From DATADW01 sp963733905 (lineage in GTDB: Bacteria > Actinomycetota > Acidimicrobiia > Spongiisociales > DATADW01): a stretch of 64,000 nt of DNA. The stretch lies in assembly GCA_963733905.1 (NCBI GenBank), contig CAVTEU010000011.1:49779-113778 (forward strand), given 5' to 3'. The notes under the pieces are model-generated. The model had not been told where the DNA came from and did no database searches. It was given only the letters and a program-made list of their open reading frames with translations. The translations under genes were made by a program, and so were the position numbers. Positions 37,871-47,268 of the stretch are shown here, piece by piece. Every line of letters begins with the position of its first letter. Position 1 is the first letter of the stretch.

Positions 37871-39183
37871 GTGCCCCCGCCGCTCCCCCCCAGGTACCGG
37901 CTCGAGGTCAGGCTCGGACGCGATGCCGACATCGACGAGTGGCTAGGCGTGGACACTGCTCTCGACCGACCGGTCCTGATCCGGATCGTCGGGCCCGAGG
38001 CCGATCCGGAGCGGCGTGCCCAGTTTCTCGACTCGGTCCGTTCCGCTGCCGCCGTATCGCACCCCCACATCGCCGCCGTATACGAAGCCGATGAGGTCAC
38101 CGGGGGCGTCTTCAGCATTTGTGAATGGGGCGGAGGGGTCACCATGGCCCACCGGCTCAGCGCCGGTGAGACCATGCCAGTTGATGAGTTCATGGGGAAC
38201 GCAGCCGGTCTCGCCGCCGGGCTTGCTGCCCTTCATGCCACCGGGACACTCCACGGGGCCATCGACCCGTCGGCCATCCTCTACTCGGCGGCCCACCCGG
38301 CCAAGCTGACCGGGTTCGGGCGACCGGCTTCGAGTGCGACCACGGCCGAGGACGTCCACGATCTCGCTGCTGCCCTCGACCGCTCGCTGACCGGCCAACC
38401 GGCGGGTCGGATGCCGCCATCGGAAGTGGTCGACGGCGTTGATCCGGCGGTCGATCGCGCTTTGGAGCATGGGCTGCGGGGGATCGTGGGCGCAGCCGAC
38501 CTCGCCGAGGAACTACAGGCGGCGCCCGACCACTCCCGTTCCCGAGAACCGTCCCAACGGACTCGCCATGGCGCGGGCTCGCTTTCACCGGGGTGCTCCT
38601 GGCGGTCGCCGCGGGGATGGTGGTCCTCGGAGGTTCGCTCACCGCCCGGCCCCAATCACCCGTCTTGTTCCCCGCAAGCCCCACCACCACGGCCCCCGAT
38701 ATCCCCCGCACCACTCCCCCACCGACCATCGCGCCGACCACGACGGTCGCCGAGGGCTCGGTGGCCATAGTCGGAGTCGAGGTCTACGACCCGCCCCCAG
38801 GTGATGAGCAGGAGAACGACGACGAGGTGGCTCTTCTGACCGACGGCGACCAGGCGACCACCTGGTCCACCGAGCGGTATCGGGTACCCGTTTGGCGATT
38901 CAAACCCGGCGTAGGGGTCGTGTTCGAGGTGCGGGGCACCGCCGGGACGGTCGAACTACGTGGGGTGACCGACGACACCTCGTGGTCGCTGGCATGGGCA
39001 GAGCAGACGGAACCCGACCCGACCCGGTGGGAGCGCCTCGCATCGGGCAGGGTTGGGGGTGGGAGGGCGACGGTCCAGGTCCCGCCGCGATCCGACGGTG
39101 TCTGGCTCCTGTGGCTCACCGATCTCCCCGACATCGGCGGCGCCTACAACACCACCGTCGCCGAGGTCAGGTTCCGACCATGA
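37871..39183 (+). CDS. Membrane pseudokinase with outer beta-sandwich domain, MviN C-terminus-like (one frameshift)
   Basis: About 437 residues. The N-terminal protein-kinase-like domain (residues 1-220) lacks key residues: the ATP lysine position reads VLIRI, the HRD loop reads LHGAIDPSAIL and DFG reads TGFG, so it should be catalytically dead. A TM helix (LLAVAAGMVVLGGSLTA) follows after a shift near 38580, then a Thr/Pro linker and an outer domain (LTDGDQATTWSTERYRVP, VVFEVRGTAGTVELRGVTDD) like F5/8-type or discoidin folds. This matches the C-terminal part of mycobacterial MviN (MurJ), here with no flippase portion. Directly coupled to sigM by ATGA. Confidence 0.78.
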
Positions 39184-39760
39184 CCGATGACCGCCAGCTC
39201 GACACCGCGATGGTGCAGGCGTTCGTGGACGGAGACCAGCGGGCTTTCGATGATTTGATGCGACGTCACGAAGACCGCGTTTTCGCCATCTGCCTGCGGG
39301 TCATGGGTGACCGAGAGTTGGCGCTCGACGCCACTCAGGAGACCTTCGTCACCCTCTACCGCAAGGCCCACCTCTACAAGGAAGAGGCGGCCTTCAGCAC
39401 CTGGCTCTACCGGGTGGCGGTGAACACCTGTTACGACCAGCACCGCCGGCGGGCGCGCCAGCGCACCGAGATGATCCCAGAGGGCATGGAACCGGCCGAC
39501 CCGACCGCCGGTGACGCCTTCGATCGGTCGAGCTTCGACCCGAGTTGGAAGCGGCGCTGGCATCGATCCCCATCGATTTTCGGACCGCAGTCGTCCTCTC
39601 CGATCTTGAAGGCATGCCTCTCCAGGAGATCGCAGACCTGCTCGACGTCCCGATAGGAACGGTCAAGTCGCGTATTTTCAGGGGGAGACGGCAGTTGGCC
39701 GAGGCCCTGGGGAACCGAAACGGCCTCGCGCCTCGTCCTAGCCACCAGGAAACCGAATGA
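39180..39760 (+). CDS. sigM: ECF RNA polymerase sigma factor, SigM-like (one frameshift)
   Basis: About 193 residues. Region 2: FDDLMRRHEDRVFAICLRVM, DATQETFVTLYRKAHLY, FSTWLYRVAVNTCYDQHRRR; region 4: IPIDFRTAVVLSDLEGMPLQ, IADLLDVPIGTVKSRIFRGR. A shift near 39535 separates the two. Synteny (pseudokinase upstream, anti-sigma and trxB downstream) supports the SigM assignment. Stop and start codons overlap on both sides. Confidence 0.88.
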
Positions 39761-39820
39761 ACCGATTCTTCCAACCTGCCTCCTCCCAAGGGGCGCCCCT
39801 CGCCGTCGAGGACGATTCCG

Positions 39821-40654
39821 ATGCATGAACACGACCTCGATCTGATAGCGGCCGCCGCCGGCGGTGACCCCGACGCTGATCAAGCAGAAGCGGCGCGCCT
39901 GGTCGCCGACTGTGACGAATGCCGCCGGGAGTGGGATGCGCAGCGGACGGCAATCGCGGCTCTGACAGCGGCACCACCCGCGGTTCTCGATGACCTGGAG
40001 AGGGCCCGGCTCCATAGGGCGGTGACAGCGGCGCTCGAGGATGATCGCCCGCACACCCGGCCGGGTTCCCCCCCGGCTCAGGTCTCGCCATTCACCAGGC
40101 GTGTTCTCGCCGTAGCGGGAGCAGCCGCGGTCGTCGTCGCCGTGCTCGGTGTCGGATCTCTCCTTCGGGACGGCGGCGGCACCGCCACCTTCGAGCAGGT
40201 AGCTCCCGAGGCGGGCGCCGACCTGACGAACGGAGACCAGACATTCGACACCCCTGCTGACGCGGCGACTCTCCAAGGCGAGATGCAGATCCCCGATGCG
40301 GGCGGCGCAGAGCGCTCGGAAACCACGGCCGCCGCTGCCTCCGCCGACACCACGAGCCGCGCGGCGGACGAGCTTGCCGCGATTCGTCTCCCCGAGGTAT
40401 CCCCATCCCGGTTGGCCGGCCGGCTGCTCGCCCTCCGCGACGGAGAGATCGATCCCGATATGCCCACCGAGGAGACGGCGCTCAGCTGCCTCGACCGGGT
40501 CGAGCAGGATCGACCAGGGTATGAGATCGACTTGGTGGCGCTGCTCGTCGTTGGTGACGACCAGGTCGAGGTGTTCGTCGTGGTCGACTCGGCCGGGGAG
40601 CGGGTCGCCTTGGCCTACCGCACCTCCGACTGCATGCTCATCGCCGAGCGCTGA
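39821..40654 (+). CDS. Anti-sigma factor, zinc-finger type, membrane-anchored
   Basis: A 277-residue protein. N-terminal zf-HC2-like region with ARLVADCDECRREWDAQRTA, one TM helix (VLAVAGAAAVVVAVLGVGSL) near residue 95, then an outer domain of about 160 residues ending YEIDLVALLVVGDDQVEVFV. It sits where the SigM anti-sigma factor lies in relatives. An ATG overlapping the sigM stop (39757) gives only a 23-residue peptide, so either the true start is 39821 or an indel hides an upstream start. Confidence 0.8.
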   Translation: MHEHDLDLIAAAAGGDPDADQAEAARLVADCDECRREWDAQRTAIAALTAAPPAVLDDLERARLHRAVTAALEDDRPHTRPGSPPAQVSPFTRRVLAVAGAAAVVVAVLGVGSLLRDGGGTATFEQVAPEAGADLTNGDQTFDTPADAATLQGEMQIPDAGGAERSETTAAAASADTTSRAADELAAIRLPEVSPSRLAGRLLALRDGEIDPDMPTEETALSCLDRVEQDRPGYEIDLVALLVVGDDQVEVFVVVDSAGERVALAYRTSDCMLIAER

Positions 40655-40698
40655 TCCTCTTCCGAGCGCTTTCGGGACGCACCGCTAACCTGCCCGCC

Positions 40699-41077
40699 AT
40701 GGAAGACCTCCCCATCCGACTCGCCGACCTCCTGGAGAGCATCGCGGTCAGGGTGCGAACGATGACGGTCGATCGTGTCCATCGGATCGTCACCATCGTC
40801 TCGCTCGGGCTGATCGCTCTCACCATGGCCATCGCCGCGGTGGTCTTCCTCTTCGTGGCGCTCTACAACCTCCTCGCCCAATGGCTCACGCCTGCGGGGG
40901 CCCTCGGAGTGATGGGTGGAATCTTCGTGATCGCCGGACTGTTGGTCTGGAGCCGGAGGAGTGCACGCCCACCGCGCGGTCGAGCTACCACCCGACGTGA
41001 AGTCGGCAACGACGTTGGAGCCGACTGCGGTGGCGCCGGTGGTCCCACAAACGGCACCCCCCACTCAGGTCGGTTGA
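40699..41077 (+). CDS. Two-helix membrane protein upstream of trxB (frameshifted)
   Basis: About 126 residues. An amphipathic start (MEDLPIRLADLLESIAVRVR), then two TM helices (IVTIVSLGLIALTMAIAAVV and GALGVMGGIFVIAGLLVWSR). The open frame reads through into trxB, but one base off, a tail ending VVPQTAPPTQVG with stop at 41075-41077 fits a real C-terminus; indel near 40975. Unknown function; similar small proteins sit here in other Actinobacteria. Confidence 0.65.
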
Positions 41078-41094
41078 TCGAGTCGAGGAGCAGA

Positions 41095-42018
41095 GTGACC
41101 CACAAGGTCGTCATAGTCGGATCCGGGCCGGCGGGCCTCACCGCCGCCCTGTATGCAGCCAGGGCCGACCTGGCCCCCCTTGTTTTCGAGGGCACCAGCG
41201 CCGGCGGCCAGTTGATGATCACCACGGACGTCGAGAACTACCCGGGCTTCCCCGACGGGATCATGGGTCCGGAGATGATGGAGCGATTCCGCAAGCAGGC
41301 GGCTCGCTTCGGTGCTGAGTTGCTCACCGTCGACGTCACTCGGGTGGATTTCTCCGCCAGGCCGTTTCGTCTCTGGACGGGTGAGGACGAGTACACCGCC
41401 GAGTCGGTGGTCCTCGCCACCGGTGCCTCGGCCAAGTGGCTCGATGTGCCCGGGGAGCAGCGTCTCACCGGACGCGGGGTTTCCGCATGCGCCACATGCG
41501 ACGGTTTCTTCTTCCGCGACAAGCGGGTACTGGTGGTCGGCGGCGGCGACTCGGCGATGGAGGAAGCCCTCTTCCTGGCCAAGTTCGCCAGCACCGTCAC
41601 CATCGTCCATAGGCGAGACGAGTTCCGTGCCTCGAAGATCATGGCGCAGCGGGCCATCGATCATCCCAAGATCTCGGTGCTGTGGAACAGCGCTGTCGAA
41701 GAGGTGCTTGGTGACGCCGGCGTCACCGGCGCCACGCTGCGCGACATCACCACTGGGGAGTTGTCGACGGTCGACGCCGACGGCTTGTTCGTCGCCATCG
41801 GGCACCGGCCCAATACCGAGGTCCTGGCCGGTCAGGTCGAGTTGGACCCGATCGGATACGTCGTCCTCAAGGGCGATGGCTCCACCGCGACATCGGTCGA
41901 GGGGGTCTTCGCCGCCGGTGACGTCGCCGACCCCGTCTACCGCCAGGCGGTGACGGCGGCGGGCAGTGGGTGCGCCGCCGCCATCGATGCCGAGCGGTGG
42001 CTCGCAGAGCAGGAATGA
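41095..42018 (+). CDS. trxB: Thioredoxin reductase
   Basis: FAD/NADPH enzyme that reduces thioredoxin, 307 residues, intact. FAD turn VVIVGSGPAGLTAALYAARA, ENYPGFPDGIMGPEMM, redox pair ACATCDGFFF, NADPH turn VVGGGDSAMEEALFLAKFA, and FAIGHRPNT-like FVAIGHRPNTEVL and GVFAAGDVAD. GTG 41095 has GAGGAG upstream. The long upstream-extended frame is an artefact. Followed by trxA after about 50 bases. Confidence 0.95.
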   Translation: MTHKVVIVGSGPAGLTAALYAARADLAPLVFEGTSAGGQLMITTDVENYPGFPDGIMGPEMMERFRKQAARFGAELLTVDVTRVDFSARPFRLWTGEDEYTAESVVLATGASAKWLDVPGEQRLTGRGVSACATCDGFFFRDKRVLVVGGGDSAMEEALFLAKFASTVTIVHRRDEFRASKIMAQRAIDHPKISVLWNSAVEEVLGDAGVTGATLRDITTGELSTVDADGLFVAIGHRPNTEVLAGQVELDPIGYVVLKGDGSTATSVEGVFAAGDVADPVYRQAVTAAGSGCAAAIDAERWLAEQE

Positions 42019-42068
42019 ACCCGAAGTAGGCCTGGTTGATCCAGGCACACATATCCACAAGGAGAACC

Positions 42069-42395
42069 ATGGGCGAGCACAGCATCACCGTCACCGATCA
42101 GACCTTTGAGGACGCCATATCGGGCGAGACGCCCGTATTGGTGGACTTCTGGGCCGAGTGGTGCGGTCCGTGCCGTATGGTCGCCCCGGTGCTCGATGAG
42201 ATCGGCTCCGAGTACGCCGAGAAGATCACGATCGCCAAGCTCAACGTCGACGAGAACCCGCAGACCGCGGCTTCCTACGACGTAATGAGCATCCCGACGA
42301 TGATCGTCTTCCAGGAGGGCATCGCCAAGAAGCGCATCGTCGGCGCCCGCCCCAAGGCCAACATGGTCAGCGAGCTCTCCGAGTTCCTCGCCTGA
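42069..42395 (+). CDS. trxA: Thioredoxin
   Basis: A 108-residue thioredoxin with active site WAEWCGPCRMVAPVLDEI and the cis-Pro loop SIPTMIVFQEG. AAGGAG precedes the ATG at 42069; an upstream in-frame ATG at 42036 is less likely. Electron carrier for ribonucleotide reductase and protein disulfides; partner of the adjacent trxB. Confidence 0.96.
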   Translation: MGEHSITVTDQTFEDAISGETPVLVDFWAEWCGPCRMVAPVLDEIGSEYAEKITIAKLNVDENPQTAASYDVMSIPTMIVFQEGIAKKRIVGARPKANMVSELSEFLA

Positions 42396-42438
42396 TCATC
42401 GCGTAGCCGAGCCGGCGCGATCCTGTCACTATGCGCCG

Positions 42439-43428
42439 GTGCGGCTCTATCGATTCGGTGACGCTGGCGACGCAGTAAGCGACATCCGAGCGCGACTTGG
42501 CGCTCTCGGATTCCCTACGGACGCCGACCCAGAGGCCTGTTACGCCGAGGCGACGGTGGACGCCGTGCGTGACTTCCAGCGGTCCCGACGCCTCGATCCC
42601 GACGGCGTAGTCGGCCCCGACACCTGGCGGGCGCTCTACGAAGCGGGTTATGTCCTCGGCGACCGACTCCTCGACTACCGCAGGCCGATGGCCAGAGGCG
42701 AGGACGTGGCCGACTTGCAACGGCAGCTCAACGACCTGGGCTTCGACGCCGGAAAGGTCGACGGGGTTTTCGGGCCGGAGACGCAGCGTGCCTTGCGCGA
42801 CTTCCAGCACAACCGGAGTATCGCCGAGGACGGCATCACCGGCCCACAAGTGCTCGGTGAGTTGCGTCTCGTTTCACGAGATACCGAGAGGACGGGCCGC
42901 GAAGCGATCCGCGAACGCGAATGGCTCCGCTCGCTCCCCCGGACACTGGCGGGGAGCAGGGTCTACTTCGATGCTGGGTGCCGGACAGACGAAGAGCGCG
43001 ACCGGGCTTGGGACGCCGCCAACGGTGCTGCCATCGCACTGCAAAGCCACGGCGGGGTGCCTCTTCTGTCCCGGAGCGCCGACACCGCTCCGCCGGAGCG
43101 GGTCAGGGCCCGCCGAGCCAACCGTCTCGGTGCCGAGATGATCGTGTCTTTCCAGTTGCCGGTCGAGGAGCCCGGAATCTTCTTCTTCGCCAGTTCGATG
43201 AGCCGGAGCGAAGCGGGGGCGTTGCTCGCCGCCGAGATGGCATCGACTCTCGATCTCATGGTGGACGGTCGCGCAGTACCCGATCCTCAAGGAAACCCGG
43301 GCGCCCGCTGTGGTGATCGCCACGGCCGCCCTCGATGCGTCGGTTGGCGAGAGCGCGGTGGCGTCGATGGCGTCCTTCCTGCGCAGGGCGGCGCCTGCCG
43401 CCGACGCCGTAAACCGGTCAGCCGAGTA
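42439..43428 (+). CDS. cwlM: CwlM-like peptidoglycan-binding protein with degenerate amidase domain (one frameshift)
   Basis: About 330 residues. Two peptidoglycan-binding modules (LYRFGDAGDAVSDIRARLGA to WRALYEAGY, and RGEDVADLQRQLNDLGFDAG to GPQVLGELRL) precede an N-acetylmuramoyl-L-alanine amidase-3-like domain. The zinc sites look lost: the usual DPGHGG is DAGCRTDEE and the SIHANA strand is VSFQLPVEE. A shift near 43275 leads to the ending AAPAADAVNRSAE. In mycobacteria CwlM is a non-enzymatic regulator of MurA and MurJ; the same is inferred here. Convergent with parB, overlapping its end by eleven bases. Confidence 0.82.
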
Positions 43429-44266
43429 GACGTCGGTAGAGACGCTCCAATTCGGCGACCGACCCGTAGTGAATCACCATCCGGCCACGGTCGTTGCGGT
43501 ATTGGATCTCCACCTTGGCACCGAGCTGCTCCGCCAGTCGCTGCTCCAATTCGGATAGGACCGGCGGGCGAGGTTCCCGGACCAGGGGTGCAGGCTCGGC
43601 CACCGTCTGCCTCCGGGCCCGCACCGCTTCCTCGATGCGGCGTACCGACCATCCCTCGTCGACCGCTCGGCGCGCCACGTGCTCGGCGAATCGCTCGTCT
43701 TCCAGCCCGACCAATGCCCGAGCGTGACCTGCACTCAACTCCCCTCGTTCCAGCATCCCTTGGATAGCCGGCGGAAGGGTGAGCAGTCGGAGGGTGTTGG
43801 TCACCGCAGTCCGGCTCTTTCCCACCAACGAACCCACCTGCTCGTGCGTCATGGAAAAGTCTTCCAGGAGCTGGGTGTAGGCGGCGGCCTCCTCGAGTGG
43901 CGTCAGGTCCTCGCGCTGCAGGTTCTCCACAACGGCCTCCGCCAATGCAGAGCGCTCGTCGCTGGTACGCAGCAGAGCCGGGATCTCCCGCAGCCCGGCC
44001 AACTGGGCCGCCCGCCAGCGCCGTTCCCCGGCGATGAGCAGGAATCCCCCGTCGGGGGCGGGACGCACCACAACCGGCTGCAGGACGCCGACCTCGGCGA
44101 TGCTCGCCGCCAGTGCCTGGATCGTCTCCTCGTCGAACCTGCTCCGTGGTTGATCGGGGTTGGGGCTGATCTGGTCGAGCGGCAGATGGTGCAGCGAACC
44201 GGGGCCAGGACCAGAAGGTATGAGCGACTCGAGCCCCCGTCCCAGCCCACTGCGTCTGGTAACCAT
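43418..44266 (-). CDS. parB: Chromosome partitioning protein ParB
   Basis: A 282-residue CTPase and parS-binding protein. RSGLGRGLESLIP start, the ParB/Srx domain with GVLQPVVVRP, AGERRWRAAQLAGLREIPAL and ENLQREDLTPLEEAAAY, the helix-turn-helix (EQVGSLVGKSRTAVTNTLRL) and a C-terminal dimerisation stretch. ATG 44266 overlaps the parA stop (TGATG). Intact. Confidence 0.95.
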   Translation of the reverse strand: MVTRRSGLGRGLESLIPSGPGPGSLHHLPLDQISPNPDQPRSRFDEETIQALAASIAEVGVLQPVVVRPAPDGGFLLIAGERRWRAAQLAGLREIPALLRTSDERSALAEAVVENLQREDLTPLEEAAAYTQLLEDFSMTHEQVGSLVGKSRTAVTNTLRLLTLPPAIQGMLERGELSAGHARALVGLEDERFAEHVARRAVDEGWSVRRIEEAVRARRQTVAEPAPLVREPRPPVLSELEQRLAEQLGAKVEIQYRNDRGRMVIHYGSVAELERLYRRLLG

Positions 44267-45051
44267 CACGGCTCCTCCCCTGGATGACGTGCCATGAACT
44301 CGCGTGCCAGTTGTCGGTAGGCGATGGCGCCTCGGCTCATCGGGTCGAAAGCCTCGATCGGCTCGCCAAAGGACGGCGCCTCCGAGAGCCGCACGGTCCG
44401 GGGGACGACGGTGCGATAGGCCTTGTCGCCGAAATGGCGGCGCACCTGCTCCACCACGTCCGAGCCGAGCCTGGTGCGCGCATCGAACATGGTCATCATC
44501 ACACCCTCGATTTCGAGTGCGGGATTGAGGTTGCGCTGCACCAACTCGACGTTGCGGAGCAATTGGGTGAGCCCTTCCAGGGCGTAGTACTCGCATTGGA
44601 TGGGGATCACGACCTCATCGGCGCTGGCCAGGGCATTGACCGTGAGCAGCCCCAACGAGGGAGGGCAGTCGATGAACACCACATCGAACTCCCCATCCAC
44701 CTCCTTGAGTGCGTTGCGGAGCCTCAGTTCGCGGGAGAACATGGAGACCAACTCGATTTCGGCGCCAGCGAGGTCGATCGTGGCCGGCGCAACAAAAAGA
44801 TCGCGCACCGAAGTCGGTTCGATCACCTCTTCCAACGTCGTATCGCCCAGCAGCACGTGGTACATCGAAGCGGACAGGTCCCCGCGGTCGATCCCGACAC
44901 CCGAGGTGGCGTTTCCCTGTGGGTCCAGGTCGACGATGAGGACACGCCGACCCTGGAAAGCGAGCGCCGCGCTCAGATTTATCGCGGTGGTCGACTTGCC
45001 CACGCCCCCCTTTTGATTGGCCAGGGCAACCGTTGTCGAGGCGCGACTCAT
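44266..45051 (-). CDS. parA: Chromosome partitioning ATPase ParA (Soj)
   Basis: A 261-residue deviant-Walker ATPase. Walker A ALANQKGGVGKSTTAINLSA, Walker B-like VFIDCPPSLGLLTVNALA, and VPRTVRLSEAPSFGEPI. Partner of ParB in origin segregation. Intact. The rsmG (gidB) gene that usually follows parA's upstream side is missing; only a 117-base gap with a parS site separates parA from jag. Confidence 0.95.
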   Translation of the reverse strand: MSRASTTVALANQKGGVGKSTTAINLSAALAFQGRRVLIVDLDPQGNATSGVGIDRGDLSASMYHVLLGDTTLEEVIEPTSVRDLFVAPATIDLAGAEIELVSMFSRELRLRNALKEVDGEFDVVFIDCPPSLGLLTVNALASADEVVIPIQCEYYALEGLTQLLRNVELVQRNLNPALEIEGVMMTMFDARTRLGSDVVEQVRRHFGDKAYRTVVPRTVRLSEAPSFGEPIEAFDPMSRGAIAYRQLAREFMARHPGEEP

Positions 45052-45141
45052 GCCAGCGCAATCCTAAGTAGCAACCAGCGAGTCGTCAAGGACTCGTTGC
45101 CGCGCAGAGTAGCCGCACGCCCGGCCTGGCAGGAAGCCTCA

Positions 45142-45157
45142 AGTTCCACGTGAAACA
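45142..45157. promoter_or_regulatory. parS centromere-like site
   Basis: AGTTCCACGTGAAACA matches the consensus TGTTTCACGTGAAACA at 14 of 16 positions, with an intact CACGTG core. It lies between parA and jag, a few kb from dnaA, where ParB sites are expected. Confidence 0.8.
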
Positions 45158-45168
45158 CCGAAACCTGC

Positions 45169-46131
45169 CTACTCGGTGGTGGGCTCCAGCTGTTCGGCGT
45201 CCTCTCCTCGGGAGCGACATCTTCCGCGACCACTCCGTTCTCCTCCGGTTCAGCGGTCTCGGTGTCGACCGAGATGACGACATAGCGATCGGGCGGTTCG
45301 CCCTCCGAATAGGAGCGAACGCCGGCGACCTCCGATATGGCGTCGTGGATCACCTTGCGGTCGGAGGCGTTCATCGGCTCGAGCATGATCTCGCCGCCCT
45401 CTTCGGTGACCTGATCGGCCAACCGCGCCGCGTAGATTTGCAACGCCTGACGACGCCGTTCGGCGTATCCGGCGATATCGATCCTGCAGCCGGGCGGCAT
45501 GGCGGCTGCGTCTCTGCAACACCGTGCGGCAAACCTCGTGCACCGCGTCCATGACGGTGCCCTGCGTTCCGACGAGGGCCTCAGTCTGATCCCCCGACAC
45601 CGACGCCAGGATGACCTCGTCTTCCACCGACGTCGTCACGGTGCCATCGAGGCCGTATGCGGCGAGCAGGCCGGTGAGGAATTCCTCGACGACCGACGCC
45701 TGCTCCTCGATGGTGAGTTCGGGGCCCTCATTTCGGGACTCGGACTCCGGATTGCGCTCACGTCGGTTCGATCCTTGTCCCTGCCGTTCGTTCCTTCCCG
45801 AGTTCCGGCCCGAAGCCGATGCCGGCTTTGGGTTGGCTGGCGCCTTCTCGGCGGCCTCGGTCTGCTGCTGCTTGCTCGACCCGGAGCCTCCCCGACTGCC
45901 GCTGCTGCTGCTACTGCGTGGCTTCCGGCTGCGGCGCTTCTTTGACGAGGCGTCATCACGCTTCGCTCGCACCCGCACTATCGCCTCGCGCCCCCCGAGA
46001 CCGAGAAACCCCCGCTCTGGCTGTTGCAGAACCTCGATCTCGGCCTTTTCGGCTGAAGGCAGCCCGAGCTCTGCCAGTGCGGCCTCCACGGCCACATCCA
46101 CGGTCCGACCCTTGACTTCGACGAACTCCAC
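45169..46131 (-). CDS. jag: Jag/KhpB family RNA-binding protein (two frameshifts)
   Basis: About 321 residues. Jag-N domain (FVEVKGRTVDVAVEAALAEL, PERGFLGLGGREAIVRV), a Lys/Arg/Ser-rich low-complexity linker with SSSSSGSRGGSGSS, a KH domain (LTGLLAAYGLDGTVTTSVED, EALVGTQGTVMDAVHEVC) and an R3H domain (ERRRQALQIYAARLADQV, MNASDRKVIHDAISE). Shifts near 45495 and 45205, ending AEQLEPTTE. GTG 46131 has AGGAGG upstream and overlaps the yidC end by one reading step. Confidence 0.87.
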
Positions 46132-46132
46132 C

Positions 46133-47005
46133 TCATCCCCTCCTGCGGCGATTGCGCTTCTTGGCCGACCCTTGCGGCCGGTCCGACTTCTGCACCGGGG
46201 CGGTGCCACCGTTCGCTTCGGCCGCTGGGCCGTTTGGCGATGCACCCTCCGGCGGGCTTGCCGCCTTGGCCGCCGCCCCAGGTGGGGGCGGTCGGCCATC
46301 GATGCGGAAGATCACGACCTGTTGGCCCAACCGGAAGAGGTTCCCTGTCGCCCAGTAGAGAACGACACCGGCAGGGAAGTTCCAGGAAACAAAACCGATG
46401 AACAGGGGGAGGATGCGGGTGATGGCCTGCTGGGTCTGGGCCGGACCCGGCGTGTCCGGGTTCTTCGGGGGTTGTGCGTGCCATTGCTGGATGAATTGGG
46501 TTCCCACCATGAGGAGGAGCATGAGCAAATAGGGGAGAAACACAACGAAGCCCTGCTGGAAGGCCTGTGATGGGCTGGTACCCAGGTCCATCCCGAGGAA
46601 GTGGGCGGTGGAGAACTCGCTGATCAGGGCTGACTCCGCCGGCAAATACTTGGCCGGATCATTGAGTAGTTGGAAGAGGGCGAGCAGGATCGGCATCTGC
46701 ACCAACAGCGGGACGATGCAACCGCCGGGTGTGGCGCCTGCTTCTCTCTGGACCCGCATCAACTCCTGTTGAAGCTTCTCTGGTTCCTCCTTGTACTGCT
46801 TCTGGATCCGCCGTATCTCCGGTTGGACGGCCTGAAAGGCGCGGGTTGCTCTTGTCTGCCGGAGTGTCAAGGGGAAGAGGAGGAGGTTGATACTGATGGT
46901 CAGCAGGATGATGGCCAACCCGTAGCTGGGGATGACGTCGTAGAAAAAGGCGAGGGCATACGCCAACGCCTCTTTGAAGCCGTCCCAGATACTTCCCAAA
47001 TCCAT
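46133..47005 (-). CDS. yidC: Membrane protein insertase YidC
   Basis: A 290-residue Oxa1-family insertase, the short Gram-positive form. Helices around residues 25-48, 100-120 and 160-220; SYGLAIILLTISINLLLFPL, the cytoplasmic hairpin QAVQPEIRRIQKQYKEEPEK, GCIVPLLVQMPILLALFQLL and WNFPAGVVLYWATGNLFRLG. The tail is Pro/Ala-rich and basic (KKRNRRRRG). Intact. Confidence 0.94.
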   Translation of the reverse strand: MDLGSIWDGFKEALAYALAFFYDVIPSYGLAIILLTISINLLLFPLTLRQTRATRAFQAVQPEIRRIQKQYKEEPEKLQQELMRVQREAGATPGGCIVPLLVQMPILLALFQLLNDPAKYLPAESALISEFSTAHFLGMDLGTSPSQAFQQGFVVFLPYLLMLLLMVGTQFIQQWHAQPPKNPDTPGPAQTQQAITRILPLFIGFVSWNFPAGVVLYWATGNLFRLGQQVVIFRIDGRPPPPGAAAKAASPPEGASPNGPAAEANGGTAPVQKSDRPQGSAKKRNRRRRG

Positions 47006-47268
47006 CAGCGACGCTCACCGATCGAGGCGGGGACCGGGTCGTATCCCCCGGGTCGGAAGGGGTGGCAGCGGCCAATACGCCTGATCGCCAGCCACCCGCC
47101 CCGGAACAGACCATGTCGATCCAGTGCCTCGATGGCGTACTGCGAGCACGATGGCAGATAACGGCAGTTGGAGCCGAGGAGGGGACTTACCAGAATTTGG
47201 TAGGCGCGTATCAGTCCCATCGCAATCATTCGGGGGAGTCTCACCACTGTCTCGAGTGTTCTGCTCAC
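47005..47268 (-). CDS. yidD: Membrane protein insertion efficiency factor YidD
   Basis: An 87-residue protein with the family signature ILVSPLLGSNCRYLPSCSQY and AIEALDRHGLFRGGWLAIRR followed by CHPFRPGGYDPVP. It assists YidC-dependent insertion. It abuts yidC and overlaps rnpA by four bases (ATGA-type). Confidence 0.94.
   Translation of the reverse strand: MSRTLETVVRLPRMIAMGLIRAYQILVSPLLGSNCRYLPSCSQYAIEALDRHGLFRGGWLAIRRIGRCHPFRPGGYDPVPASIGERR

Noticed and set aside
40699..42018. Fusion of a two-helix membrane protein to thioredoxin reductase
   Set aside because: trxB has its own GTG with GAGGAG, and a natural stop for the membrane protein appears one base off at 41075-41077.
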